NCBI RefSeq assembly: GCF_021130785.1
Contig: NC_060213.1
Coordinates: 62,280,001 to 62,344,000, forward strand
Length of the DNA: 64,000 nt
Reading direction: 5' to 3'
From: Homalodisca vitripennis
Taxonomy: Eukaryota; Arthropoda; Insecta; Hemiptera; Cicadellidae
The notes under the pieces were generated by a model that ran no database searches, was not told the origin of the DNA, and saw only the letters and a list, made by a program, of their open reading frames with translations. Below are positions 10,503-22,634 of this stretch, one piece after another; within the stretch, counting starts at the first letter, position 1, and the number at the start of each line of letters is the position of its first letter. Position numbers and translations under genes: made by a program.

Positions 10503-11998
10503 TCTCAAACAATCTATCACAAGATCCTTGTCTACTTATTCCGTATCATTACCTTCCGGAGGAATTATGTGTTTAATCAAAACTACAATGCTTTGTCAAT
10601 TTAGATGAAATTGCTTTGTAAAATTAGCCATCAGACGGTGTAACACTTCTGGTATTAACCTGATAAACCTTTATACCATTACTTCTCAGTTTTAATGTTT
10701 GTCAGACTATATTTTAGTAATGAATGGGTTTACCATATTGAATTCCACACACTGCTACGTACAGTTGCACGCACATCGATTTCTGAATGGACATTGGCGA
10801 CAAAAGATTTCTTGATTTACCCAGTGGTGTTGCAAACAACTACGAATTTATTGCAATGAACTGGCATTGTGGTGTTTGCTAATTGGCCAGATCACAAAAA
10901 ATGGAATTAAAAATGCACACAATGTATAGAAACAACATTTTATAGCGTCACCTGACGGCAACGTACTTGTCTTTGATAATATCCGCATTGGTGGCATATG
11001 GGAATGTATCAAGTTTTCATAAACATATTGATTTTTCTTATGCGGGTCGCCTAGTGTTTTTTAAACCATATACTGGTATCCCATATTTAATCGGACTAGT
11101 TTTTAGCCGAACCAAAGTCTCATACCTAGGCCCTAGCACCTTAACCACATGCAGATGTACTAAAGTAGTTCCCCTCCAATATCCTACAGTGATGTAATAT
11201 TTGGGGTACCCAATTGCTATTACACACAGTGCAAGTTGTAATATAACTGCCATTTTTAGATAATGTTTCATACGATCAGTGATTATAATAACGTACAAAC
11301 CAATTAAGAAGACTGTGAAGATTTAACCAAAACCCAGAAATCAATTAGACATACGGCAATTATTGTAACGTATAAAGTAATTATAATACCAACTTAACAA
11401 CTGAGTTTAGTCACTGAAGAACGTTAGTATACCCATCAATTAGTAGTTAAATAACTTTCGTCAACAGTGACACATCGAGTTATAGCAGTATTGTGACATC
11501 ACACGATGTCATATATTTTAAAGAAAAGGAAATTCGGAGGACAATTAAAAACACACCTTGTCTTCAAATTATGCACAACAATAACTATGTATTTCAGAGC
11601 AAATGAATGCTAGATGACGGAGAGGTTAACCAACGTTCACGGCGAGATAACTTTGGTAACTTATGGATCTCTCGAGTGTCGCTGTCTGGGGTGGAGGGGG
11701 ATGCTGGACAGAAATGTCAAGTAGGATCCGAAGGGAGGCCTCACTAGCAACCTTAGTATCGAGTTTAAGCTGCGACACTCGGAAAGAAAACTATCGCAAT
11801 TCCAGCTCTACTGCACTGTAGGTGCACTAGTCTTCCAGTTCTACAAGCTGGTTTGTCTACTCTGACAAACTTACAGTTCTACAAATACCATCGAGAAAAC
11901 AGACCATAATAATTAATTCCTTTGAGTTTTATTACATAATGGTTCTTATAATATGGAGGTGTAACTATTTAATTTATGAAACGTTTTTACTACACACA
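10503..11998. other. Unassigned non-coding stretch
   Basis: No repeat or gene recognised. An 86-residue minus-strand frame at 11038-11298 has no motif I know. A more GC-rich patch lies around 11630-11880. Nothing here can be assigned. Confidence 0.4.
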
Positions 11999-12068
11999 AT
12001 TATTAATTAAATTAAATTAATAATTATTAAATTATTAAATAAATAAATAAAAATTAAATAAAATAAAA
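11999..12068. repeat. AT-only low-complexity tract
   Basis: A run of ATTAA / TAAATA / AAATAAA words with almost no G or C. Confidence 0.85.
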
Positions 12069-12525
12069 AGTCCAAAAATCGTTGACTTTTTTTTGGACAG
12101 TATACCAGTGCTCAAGAGGAAGATCGCCGATCTGCATGAGTTATCTGCCTAGGAGTTGCACAATGAGGGAAGACATTCGTTCTTACACTTTATCTGTACG
12201 TCTCTCATTGCTGTTATTTATATATTGTGTCTTGTTAATTCTTGTCTAATCTTGTTTATTCTCATTGTTTCGTGCTAATTTATTGCTGTTATTGTTCGTT
12301 GTTTTCCATAGTTTAAATCACGGTACACTAATAATTAATTACGTTATTGTCATTCATAGTTTATATCCGTTTCGTCACTTAAATAGTTTATTAATCGTTA
12401 TTGCTCTATTTGTCACTGTGGTTGTTTACTTTCATTGTTTAATATTATATTCAAAACTGTAAAAATGGAGATGTCCGTTGAAATGTAAAATAAAATAAAA
12501 TAAAAAATAAAAAATAAAACTAAAT
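12069..12525 (+). mobile_element. Possible retroelement tail ending in A-rich repeats
   Basis: The segment ends in a run of TAAAATAAAATAAAAT-like units (about 12487-12520), as at the 3' ends of some LINEs and SINEs. A small palindrome (GTCCAAAAA ... TTTTTGGAC) sits at its start, at 12071-12096. The 65-residue frame inside (12265-12462) is AT-driven and hydrophobic, without motifs. The class is unknown and this is a tentative call. Confidence 0.3.
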
Positions 12526-14647
12526 GGTGTTTTACGAAAAATCGATAGCACTTTAAAAAAGCCAATGTCATACAATTATGTTATCATAAATAGATATAAA
12601 TATAAATTGCGCTTTAAAAATACATACCAGGTTTGTCAAATGTAGACGATAACGTCAGTTTCATGTAAATACTGCCTCGATACAATACAATACGGAAAAT
12701 AACGACGTTACTGGTCTTGCTAGTTAGTACACCAATTCAACAACAATAATTAGCGAACTAATAAATATTTTGATAAACTCAACGATTTAAACCAGCATAC
12801 ATTCATTGGGGCTTGTTTTTCAATTTAATGGTGTACTACATTTAACGCATCTGATTATTTCAAGTGACGTAATATATTGGTAGTATATATTATATTGGCT
12901 ACCTAACCGCGTCATGATGATACATAATTGACAGCCGTCAGCCTTGTAACAGTGTTTCACTTTCGGAAATGCTATGTGTATCTTATAATTTATTGTATAA
13001 AAACATAACTATTACTTTAGTCTGATATATAGTCCTTCTTGCTTTGTTGTGTTGACATAGTAATGATGTCAAAATGATAGCTAGTGTATCTTTCTTCAGC
13101 TTTAAACTAGATTCGCTTCAAACAATCTCACTATAAATCATCTCAAAACATAATTCAGGAATTTATGGAGAAAAGGGAAAAGGAGGAATACGAAGTAGAT
13201 ATATTTCTACAAACTTTCTACCTATCTACTTTTCAGCCCGATCTTGGAACAATATATTACGCTCCTGACGGGTTTTACGAACGAAAAGGGATTTGAATTT
13301 ATTTATTCCAAAAGCCCACCCAACTGTTTTGTTTCACACATTTTGTTTATGTTTGTAAACATTGCTTAGTAACGAAAATACGAATTCCTGCGAAAATATC
13401 AATGGATGCTACGGGAATTTATCCTACTTGTCGTTTTCAGATTTAACAACAGATTACCTCAATAAATTTTGATTTCAGTAAATAAAACCTTGTGTCTATT
13501 ACATTTTTTTTAAATACAAGTTAATTCAAACTAAATGTCAATACTTTGTTTAAATTTCTGTAAAGAAATACTTAGAGTAAGGATTTTTAAATTTCAATTA
13601 GCCGCCATTTTGTATTGGCACGACAGTAACCCTTAAGTTTCACTGTTTATTTTCTTTCATAAAAGACTTTAACAAAACGTGCAAATTGAAGGGGTTTACA
13701 TGAAAAATTGTTAATTTGTCCCACCAACAGGGGACGAGATTCGGGGCCATAAGCACAACTATGGTAGGAACCAAAAAGCTGCCATATACCATTTAACTAT
13801 GCATTAAGTTTAGATTTTTTGGGTGCACCCTCTAACAGTTTTAATACGGGTATCGATACTTTTGATTTACTATTGTAATATAAGACCTCGCTAGAACATC
13901 AGGGCTCAACATGCGACATGGTTTCTACACACAACATTCCGTTACTCAAACATTGAATCAAAGGTGTTGCTCTGCTGACTTTACAAAACGTTAACACAAA
14001 AATCAGGTAGAAATCTATTAGTGGATAACAAATTGCTATGAGTTTATTTCAGTTCACAAGTAATTCTGTATTGATTTTCAGAGCAGTGGACGAGTTTAAA
14101 AAATGTGCTAAGTTCTTGAGTAAGAGCAATTATTCTACTCAGTAATTCAGAACTGCTGCTCTATCAGATGAATACAGTTCCTCCTTGGACAGATATGTTT
14201 AGTACAATCGCCCTCGGAAAACATAAACAAACAAACACACTACAACAGTGAACGGGCACATTATCCCTTGAAATAGACACACGTGACTCTCACTCTGGAT
14301 GTAAACAGATATGTTTACTTACAGCCTGGGGAGTATATCCTCATTGTTCCACTTTGGCCAGTGTTGGGTGTCGTATGGACTGTTCGTGGAACAATAAGGT
14401 CCTCCACATTTATCCTCATTGCAAATACTCGTAGAATCGACATCAATTCTAGTATAAAATCCCTAAAGTATCAAACACTTCAAAGATTTCTAATAAACTA
14501 ATGCGGATTAACCGCATGGTTTTGAGAGGTCCGTCTAGAATTAACCAATAATAGAAAAGGTCCACCATTCCCGTTTCTTTTACTATTGCCTTTTGGACAG
14601 TTCTTTGTGGTTTATCATTCAGTGCAGACCTACTGTGACCTGTATTC
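12526..14647. other. Unassigned AT-rich stretch
   Basis: About 2.1 kb without a long open frame, tandem structure or recognisable element. Confidence 0.45.
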
Positions 14648-14886
14648 TTTTGTTCAGTTTTAATAATAGTGTTTTGTTTTTATTAAGTACGTGTTTTAGA
14701 GACGGTGTACTTGGTGTTGACACACAACATGAGATTGACACAGATTCCTGACTGTTGCGTGTCACAGCGTCTCTTATTTTAAACAAGATTGTAGTTATGT
14801 ATTAGGTTATTTATCCATGTGATGAAGGGATCAGATTGCACATCTCGAAACGTAGTGTTATAGATTTCTCGTATCCGTCAAAAACA
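14648..14886 (+). repeat. Dispersed repeat family H, copy 1
   Basis: It shares with 47985-48230, in the same order and orientation, TTTTTATTAAGT, GTGTTTTAGAG / ATGTTTTAGAG, a GTCACAGCG / CTCACAACG block, GTATTAGGTTA / GTGTTAGGTTA, and ATCTCGAAACGTAGTGTTA. The element class is unknown. The region around 14817-14850 has a hammerhead-like arrangement discussed in the findings. Confidence 0.75.
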
Positions 14887-16062
14887 AACTTTAAACAAAG
14901 AACACTTCTGGTAATCAAATAGAGCACTGAATATGAGTAGGATAAACAGACTGTTAAGTGAAACCTCCACTGCCAGACCAAGATGGCAGTCCTCTCACAC
15001 TTTATGCCAGAGTCTCGATAGGTCATCAAGTTTCTGTGTGGGATATGAAGAGGTGATTTATCCCTCTACGTTTAATAATATTGCCTTCCGTGTTATATAG
15101 GAATCTGTATTTCTTTCCACGTTATACATACACACAATTTGTACGAAAATTTGGAAATACAAACAATATTGATAAATAATTATCAAAGTAAACAACTATA
15201 AAAGATCGAGTAATACCATGATAAATACTAGTCTAGCTAACAAGTTGAGACAACACAATATGCAACAATATAAGTATTTCAAAATATTACTCCAAAATTG
15301 GAAGGAAACTAACTAGCCTACCTGGAGTAAAACTAACAGAAACTGTCAATACCTTAATTAAATAGAAAAACGAATCGATTGAATTAATACATGAAATAAT
15401 AAATATCGATAGCAATAAATAATGAATTTTGTTGACAGCAGATACGGATACAGGACATTACGCGACATGAGGGCAATTTGCCAGACCAATATGGAGGGTT
15501 CGGTTTCAACTATAATAGCAGAGGTGCCATTGGGATGGATACTCTGTTTACATTTATTCCCTTTGTAGGCACCAAATGGATCACCAACTGATCCACTTCT
15601 ATTTTGAATCGGAATCAATGATGTCAAACATTTTTTAATGTCGTAAAGCGCGTTCACTTGGATCCATTAAAAAATCTGATCGATAAAGAAAAACGATTAA
15701 AACAGAAATCGAATCATACAGCACCCAACACCTCTACAAATACTTACTTGCACAAATAAGTGTTCGGTATTAATTGAATGATTACAAGGAAACAAAATAT
15801 AGGAAAATACATGTTTTACATATGCAAAATTCTGCAAAGGAAAAATAACAAAATTAAGATGTATATAGAATAAAATTAACAAAAAGGTCGACAATTAACT
15901 GCCAATTATAAATAAACAGAATCCCTAAACTAGAAAACTTATTGGGGAAAAGAAAATCTGAATGAGTAACTCAAAATGATCCTTCGTAGCCATTCGGAGT
16001 ACTATTGACAAAATACAACATTTTTGCCAAAGCTAGTATCAGACAGGGAGCGATTATATATA
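14887..16062. other. Unassigned stretch, probably containing old repeats
   Basis: A minus-strand 99-residue frame at 15358-15657 has no motif I recognise. Two places share a CCAGACCAA-ATGG word (14975 and 15481), hinting at old repeat sequence. Nothing firmer is visible. Confidence 0.35.
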
Positions 16063-16580
16063 ATATCAATATGAGGCCGATGTTTTCACGCAGAACAGTG
16101 GTGTGCTATTGAGTGTGTGTTGCCTGGGGTGTGTATGGAAGGGGTGGGATAAACTAGGTCATGCTGGGGAAGGGTAAGGGAAACGATTAAACCTAATATC
16201 AATCTGATGCTGATGCTTTCACGCAGAACAGTGGTGTGCTATTGATTGTGTGTTGCCTGGGGTGTGTATGGAAGGGGTGGGATAAATTAGGTCACCCTGG
16301 GGAAGGGTAAGGGAAACGATTACACCTAATATCAATGTGATGCTGATGCTTTCACGCAGAACAGTGGTGTGCTATTGATTGTGTGTTGCCTGGGGTGTGT
16401 ATGGAAGGGGTGGGATAAACTAGGTCACTCTGGGGAAGGGTAAGGGAAACGATTAAACCTAATATTAACGCGTGACCGATGTTTTCACCCATAACAGTGG
16501 TGTGCTATTGATTGTGTGTTGCCTGGGGTGTGTATGGAAGGGGTGGGATAAACTAGGTCACCCTGGGGAAGGGGACGGGC
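16063..16580. repeat. Four 133-bp tandem repeats
   Basis: TTTCACGCAGAACAGTGG-like anchors occur at 16084, 16217, 16350 and 16483, exactly 133 bases apart. Units are G-rich (GGGGTGTGTATGGAAGGGG). The first and fourth units share a GCCGATGTTTTCAC / ACCGATGTTTTCAC start, unlike the GATGCTGATGCTTTCAC start of units 2 and 3. Confidence 0.95.
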
Positions 16581-18375
16581 AACTGTCGGGAAATTGGCCG
16601 TTCCTTGTCATCGCCCTGCATGGCATCCTGTCCCTTATCACATCATCCCATCATCGTTCCCCTACATGATACTCCAGTCAATGTGTTCCGCAAAGCAACG
16701 GTTAGGGGAAATATTTATTATAAAGCTAACAATTCCCTCCGTCGATATTGTATTGTACAATACTGCAATATTCGTAATGTACTGGATAGTATTTTATATA
16801 GTATCTGGCTAGTACTCCCACATCTAACTTCCTTCTCCCTTCACGCAGCTCTTTCAAGGTTATGTTTACATAGTTTTGGGTTTTCCTTAGCTTTGCATAC
16901 ACTTTCATCATAGCAGAAGATCGATCTTTTGACATTGATTTCCCCCATAAAATACTCCTTAAAAAAGTTATTTTACTTGTTTTGCTACGTTTGATCATGA
17001 TTAATTAATAAATCATTACCAAAACGAAAGAATCTGCGTTTGGAAGGTAAATTTTAGTGGCCTAAGCATTACATGCTTATTTGAAATAAATATTTGAAGT
17101 AAGGAAGTGGTATTTAGTTTGAAAATAGTCTAGTAGTGAATGAAACATGCCACCCGCGTAGGCCTACCCTAAAACCACTTCGTATAACAATTAAGTTTTT
17201 GAGCGTAATGTGATCGCAAAATGAATTATTCCATTCCTTGCACTAACATTTGTAAAAACTACTGACCCTAGCATAAGTGTTGTATTTCTAATAGAAACCT
17301 TATTTCGGCATATGTAATTGTGCTTTAAACTACATGAAGGATTAAGTTAGTAAGATTTAAATATTTACACTTTTATATCTAATTTTAAATATTGTTATGT
17401 TAACTTCCTATACAAAAGTATGAGATATAGATCTCAATTAATCATTACTAGATACGTATTATACAATTCTGGTTTAATTATTTAATAGGTAGTAAGATGG
17501 AATTCGATGCATTCAGAATTTATATCCAACGATTGAAATTAAATGATACATCATCCCACTGTAACGACACTGAACTGGCTTTGAGTACCTGAAGTGGCTA
17601 TTCCAGGCCTTACATTGCAAAAATAGCTGAAGATTATTTTCCTTTTGATATTAGTCATTGATTCCAAGAGCAGTTGCACTTGTGGCCCAAGGTCTGCATA
17701 AAACTTGTTTGTAGCCTACTTGATATCATTAGTAGACATGTAATTGAAATCATCAAAACAAAACATTCTTTTCCCAATATAATCCTATTGGTACATACGA
17801 GTATATATTACACCTTGTTATAGTGAATTAACTAACTCTCTTTAGGCATCATGGTAACAATACTCTACAGGCAGATGTGAGTTAATAAAACAAATAAAAC
17901 ACTTCAGATCCTACAGAATAAGTGGCTCAACAAAGCAATTAACATTACAATTAATAATAATGAAAACTATGCCAAGTCGTATAAACTTTCATTCATAAAT
18001 GTTGTCTTTTATTATTGTTAATTATTATTTATAGTGTTCGGGAAAGTATCGCTTATTACACGCACCTAAAGTGTTTTCCGGTCCTTGATCGAATTTTCCC
18101 GCTCGGCTATCGCCTCGCACGGAAAACTCGGTAGCGTATCTGAAAAGACCACTTTCGGCACTATTGCTGAAATGTGCTGTGTTTAGGCGGCCAACAATGG
18201 TGGGCAAAGTAGTAAAATGCGCCATTACTAGGTTATTATGTTTTATGTGTTTCCAATGCGCGTTATCTAATTTGAAAGGCACATTATTTGGAACAGAAAA
18301 TACTTCATATCTTCTCAACTGTTTGGAAGAAGTAGACGTTAGTTAAGAGACGACTCTGGTCAAACAAATTGAGTT

Positions 18376-18377
<2 letters not shown>
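16581..18377. other. Mostly unassigned stretch
   Basis: A coding-like segment lies at 17497-17820 (listed separately). A relatively GC-rich patch at 18085-18300 holds the sequence CGCACGGAAAACTCGG and a 97-residue minus frame (18025-18318), neither of which I can identify. Confidence 0.4.
17497..17820 (+). pseudogene. Coding-like segment with two stops, unrecognised
   Basis: From the ATG at 17497 one frame runs about 107 codons to the TAG near 17820 with only two internal TGA codons. The peptide has normal-looking composition, for example SGYSRPYIAKIAEDYFPFD after the first stop. I recognise no family. It could be a small relic of a transposon or host exon, or simply chance. Confidence 0.2.

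Positions 18378-18421
<44 letters not shown>
18378..18421. repeat. (AT)n microsatellite
   Basis: Uninterrupted alternating AT dinucleotides of about 44 bp. Confidence 0.97.
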
Positions 18422-18422
<1 letters not shown>

Positions 18423-18639
18423 CGAAGTGTATATCGATGGAGTTTTATCCCACAATAATGAGTAATAATAATTAAACTTAAAACAAAATTGTACGCTTTT
18501 ATTTATGGTCACAGAATTATGTGAGCTATTTCATAAAAAAACTATTCATCTGTATAAAAGAATTATAAAACTTGCGTATACTTTTAGTGAAGTAAACAAA
18601 GTGCGGGATTGCAAATAAACAACATCCTAATAATATTAA
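18422..18639. other. Short AT-rich spacer
   Basis: Nothing recognisable is visible between the microsatellite and the dispersed repeat fragment. Confidence 0.5.
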
Positions 18640-18820
18640 TAATACGTGAAACTGCCTCTGTTTGTTTGTTTTGCTTCCACGCGTAAACTATTCAACCGAT
18701 TGTACTGAAATTTTACATGGACATTCTTAGGGTATCTGGGATGAATATATGCTTATTCTTGTTTCGAAATCTCCTACGGGCTACGCATTAACGGTCTTTA
18801 GAGTAGTAAAAAATCACTTC
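18640..18820 (+). mobile_element. Dispersed-repeat fragment with a common insect repeat signature
   Basis: The order CTGTTTGTTTG, CACGCGTAAACT, CAACCGATTGTACTGAAATT, then GGGCTACGCATTA matches a non-coding signature I recall from many insect DNA-transposon fragments (a TTTGTTTG leader followed by an 'ACTxxTCAACCGATT' line). The class cannot be fixed from this piece; Helitron-like or other non-autonomous elements are possibilities. Confidence 0.4.
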
Positions 18821-19689
18821 TTGGTATCTATCTAATGTTGCGAAATATTAATTGAAAGACACTTTCAAATGTAATCAACTGTTCTGTATAAACATTGTTT
18901 TATGACAGCACAACCGTATGTTTAATTAATTGAACCACTATTTTCAATTTTTTATATTTATAGTGTGTAAACTCTCTAAGGAGTAACCATTAGTTTTTAC
19001 GCCATTTTTAAATTTCAATGATTAGGTAAGTAATCATCTACCTAAGAAAATGTCGTAAAACATAAGATGGTCAGAATTTGACTTCGCAAACTCACTTTGA
19101 AGCGGTCGGCAAGAACTATGGTTAATAAAAGTTCGGTGGACTGTGCTTTTGAGGTACCAATTCCAGCTCTATATATTCTACAATATTAAAGATATGTTCA
19201 GCTTATAAAGAAACAAAGACGTAATAGTGTCATTGGTATTTAAATTTTAAATGTACAGTTTTAGCAAATATTAACTATTAGATATGATAAACAAAGTTAC
19301 TATCTATCTTTGACTTTAAATGTAAATACTGTTATAAACTATTAGTATTCTTCTGACAGAAGTAGGCTTCTCTGATCTGTGATGTATATCTTCTTGATCA
19401 AGAAACACGACAAAATCAGCTATGGAAACTTAGAACGAAGTAAATTACAATCGCCATAAATATACAAATTTTGACGCATTTTCTTGATCGCGTTTAGAGA
19501 CAAACTCAATATTAGCGTCGTAAATAGAATTAAACTCGAAACAGCAGTGCTCATACACGTGCAAGTCCTACAAAATTGCTAGTTAATAATAAAAGTACTA
19601 AAATGAGTTACGATGAGCATTACCCATACCTTTAAAACGAGACAGCCTCCATAATACTTCACCCGTAAGTAAAGTGCTTGTGATACAAC
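18821..19689. other. Unassigned AT-rich stretch
   Basis: No feature visible. Confidence 0.5.
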
Positions 19690-20072
19690 ATTATTCTTAT
19701 ACGACTAGGATCAAGGACTAGAGGTGGTGCTGCTTGTTGCGGTCATGTGGTCAATCGGTGTGTTAAGAGTGATTGAATGTTGTTGCACTTAATTTTGAAT
19801 TTTCTTGTATTTATCATAATATGTATAAAGTTTTTTATTTGTATTATAAGCGTTGAATTCATTTCAATATATAGATTTTTACTTTAGTTAATTTAATTTT
19901 GTATAGATTGAGCATTTGTGTTATTTTCTATTTAAAGAATAAGTTAATAATTTACCATAATGGTATCAAACTATTGTAAATTTACTGTATACAATATTTG
20001 AGTGGTATAGTGGGCTTGATAGCCCTAACTCCGCCTCTTTAATAAAGAATGTTTTCATTCATTCATGAAGAT
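19690..20072 (+). mobile_element. LINE 3' untranslated end with ATTC tail
   Basis: The terminal block GGCTTGATAGCCCTAACTCC, then GCCTCTTTAATAAAG, then TTTTCATTCATTCATG has the look of a LINE 3' end: a short hairpin-like GGCTTGATAGCC, an AATAAA polyadenylation-type signal and short ATTC tandem units at the terminus. The upstream AT-rich part (19690-19990) is assigned only by continuity. No coding remnant is recognisable. Confidence 0.5.
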
Positions 20073-22149
20073 GGTATCCAGTAGTCGACAGCATGCTAAC
20101 AGACATTCCCATGAAAGTATACGGACGGACGGTTATAAAAAGTATATGGAGTAATGAAGGTTTGTAAGGAATGTGAATGGGGGACGAGATAAATGTTTTG
20201 TGGAGTCTGAATCTTATGTCTTCCGGCGTTTATATACTATTGCGTTGCTGAAACCCACTTTCGATATTAAAATTACATTTGTTTGTCACTAAACAACGCA
20301 CCCGAAGATTAGAGCGGTCATCAGGTAGACAGACAGATAGAATCTAAACCGTAAGCTGGAATCAACCCTCAAGTCGTTGGATTACATAAATAGCACAGAG
20401 TCCAGATTGAAATAAACATTTCATGTTTTATTGTGGGCTTAGAACGTTACATTGAAAAAATACAGTATCCTTAACTTTTATAAGAATCCGAAATTAATAA
20501 ACACGCGTCAGATATTCATATTTCTACAATTTAATTGTACTTAACGGGGTGTTATTGATTGGAACGCATGAAACTTATACGATGACTTTTCTTGTAGCAC
20601 ATTAAACAATTTAACTAGTTCCTCTAAAATAATTCCTCAAAGGTTGTACAACTTGATAAGATAAAAACATTAAGAACACATATTTCACTATATTATTTAA
20701 AACGAACTGCCTTTTTTTAAATACAACGAATCGCCATTCGTTCCGAAAGTAAATTTCTACCGGTATTAAATAAATATGGAGGTCTGTAAAATTAAAAAGC
20801 ATGTTCAACGTAAATTTTGTTTTCTACAATTTAAAGAAGAAATATAACGTAATTATAAATATCACAATTACATAAAACATACTGACACAATACCTTCCAC
20901 AGTCAGTTGTACTTATACTCCACAGTACTAGAAATAAATCTACAGTAAATGCAAATGCATTAAATAATGAGAGTGGGAAAAAATATACTAATGTTTAACT
21001 TTTAAAAGTTATTTTTATCTTAATACACATTTTATACTTTCATAAAATTCCTTTTAAATTAAATTCCTACAACTCCTTACACAAATGAATGATTGTTATA
21101 GAAAAATATATATAGTAAATTACATTGTAATTTAAAGACAAAAGGTAGGTAAAATAAAAATATTTTTTTAAACTCATTTTACATTTTTAAGTTAATCTGT
21201 ATTAATTGATTAATCCTATTACATTATAATGTAAGGGATAACGTAATGTACCTTTTGTTTAGCTAGGGCTTTTAAAGAAAAGTATTAATTATCAACTTTG
21301 TATAATAACTTCCATTTTGAGCGATGATATTATTTTTAAACCTAGTGTTCACATACCGGAACCTCAAATCAGGCTTAGTCTTTGAGGCCCTACATTTTTT
21401 CATCTATCTGTTAAAATATGTAAAATGTAGTAATAATCTTTTAGTTTTATTATATGTTGTATTCTTCAATTTTAAAGAAATATTTATGTTATTATTTAAG
21501 AATATAATATAATTTTGGACATTTATTCTAGTCATTATTAAAGTCATGTAGAATACCCGATGTGTGATATGATCTTTGTATGATCTTTGTGTTAGAGTGA
21601 GAAAGTAAATTCTTTTCTTTCTTTCTTAATAATTAGAAACACACCCGTACTCAACTTACCGGTAGCAATTAAGTGAGTGCTCCGTAGTAACTTGAGTTAC
21701 GACAGCGACAGTCCTCAACACACAAAACTTCCTCAACATTCTCTCTCTACAAGCACTCAGGAGTTCCAACTTTATAACTGAACTAAACTTCCCTTGACTC
21801 CGCACACGTCGCGAATATTTTTATGGGAAAGGTCTCCCATTTGTTCGGCTCACACTTGTAATCCTAATTCTTAAAGCCTGTCCGTAGGTTTGTTCAAGAG
21901 TTGGAATTCTCGGGTGCAAATCACTCAGGCACGGACTAATGATACAAAGCTACTTAGATATTGAATAGTTTGAGACAATGTTAAACCATTGTCACAGACG
22001 AATTTACAGTGATGCACACATAGGATGGGATATTAGAGACCGCACTTCACTAGCCGACTAATATAGTCGAGATCGAAGTCCTCATGGTTCGGAGTTTAAA
22101 TAAAACTGAAGGTTTAAGGCCTCCTTGGTTGCCACTGTTCTTTGGGCCA
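20073..22149. other. Unassigned stretch
   Basis: No gene seen. A TTCTTTTCTTTCTTTCTT run at 21611-21628 could be the simple tail of another old retroelement. The 21640-22110 region is less AT-rich but has no recognisable motif. Confidence 0.4.
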
Positions 22150-22281
22150 TTATTCAACAACACTTGCAGAAAACATCGATCTTAGCTTGGTAAAATAGCA
22201 AAAGTCGCAAATCCTGTCTGGACCAATGTCACTGTTCAACTTGTGTCCACTTGTCAAGTCATTCATACATATCTAACACTG
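22150..22281 (+). repeat. Direct repeat, copy A (interrupted tandem pair)
   Basis: It shares GCATCGATCTT / ACATCGATCTT, TTGGTAAAATAGCAAA, TGTGTCCACTTGTCAAGT and ATCTAACACTG / ATCTAATACTG with 22483-22634. The spacing of the ATCTAATACTG word between 22487 and 22623 is 136 bases, suggesting an old tandem duplication of that size that was later split. Confidence 0.75.
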
Positions 22282-22450
22282 TTTTTTGTTATATGATAAA
22301 AGAAAACTCACAATTATTCAATAATTTATTTTTTTCACACGAGGCCTTTCGACATAAAAGGTGCCATCGTCAGGTGTGTCGAAAGGTCTCGTGTGAAAAA
22401 ATTAAATTATTGAATAAATGTAAGTTTTCTTTTGTCAAATAACAGAAAAT
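22282..22450. mobile_element. Foldback/MITE-like element with ~73-bp arms
   Basis: Arms 22282-22354 and 22377-22450 are near-complementary (outer TTTTTTGTTAT / ATAACAGAAAA, then AAAAGAAAACT, ATTATTCAATAA, TTTTTCACACGAG, CCTTTCGACA), with a 22-base centre. The whole insert is about 170 bp with no coding capacity. It sits between copies A and B of the direct repeat. Its centre and left arm, read on the minus strand, contain a hammerhead-like core. Confidence 0.8.
22336..22378 (-). ncRNA. Hammerhead-ribozyme-like motif (candidate)
   Basis: On the minus strand, CACAC is followed by CTGACGA, a potential stem II (GGCAC...ATGTC), GAAA, GGCC, TC and GTGTG. CTGANGA, GAAA and a TC cleavage dinucleotide are in the hammerhead order, and CACAC/GTGTG would make stem I. 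Problems: one extra base between CTGACGA and stem II, an imperfect stem II, and a GGCC stem III that has no loop and would only work between two copies. Activity is unproven. Confidence 0.3.
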
Positions 22451-22482
22451 AGTTTTTCTATAAGAAGAGCTCTTCCTTCAAT

Positions 22483-22634
22483 GAAATATCTAATACTGTT
22501 TTAATAACACTTTTATTTAATAACAATTGTAGAAAGCATCGATCTTATCTTGGTAAAATAGCAAAGCTAGCAAATTCAGTTACTGTTCAAATTGTGTCCA
22601 CTTGTCAAGTTGTTCATACACATCTAATACTCTT
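22483..22634 (+). repeat. Direct repeat, copy B
   Basis: Partner of 22150-22281, resuming directly after the foldback element; see copy A. Confidence 0.75.

Noticed and set aside
16472..16669. 65-codon frame with hydrophobic stretch
   Set aside because: It begins inside the fourth 133-bp repeat and has no similarity in the other units' frames.
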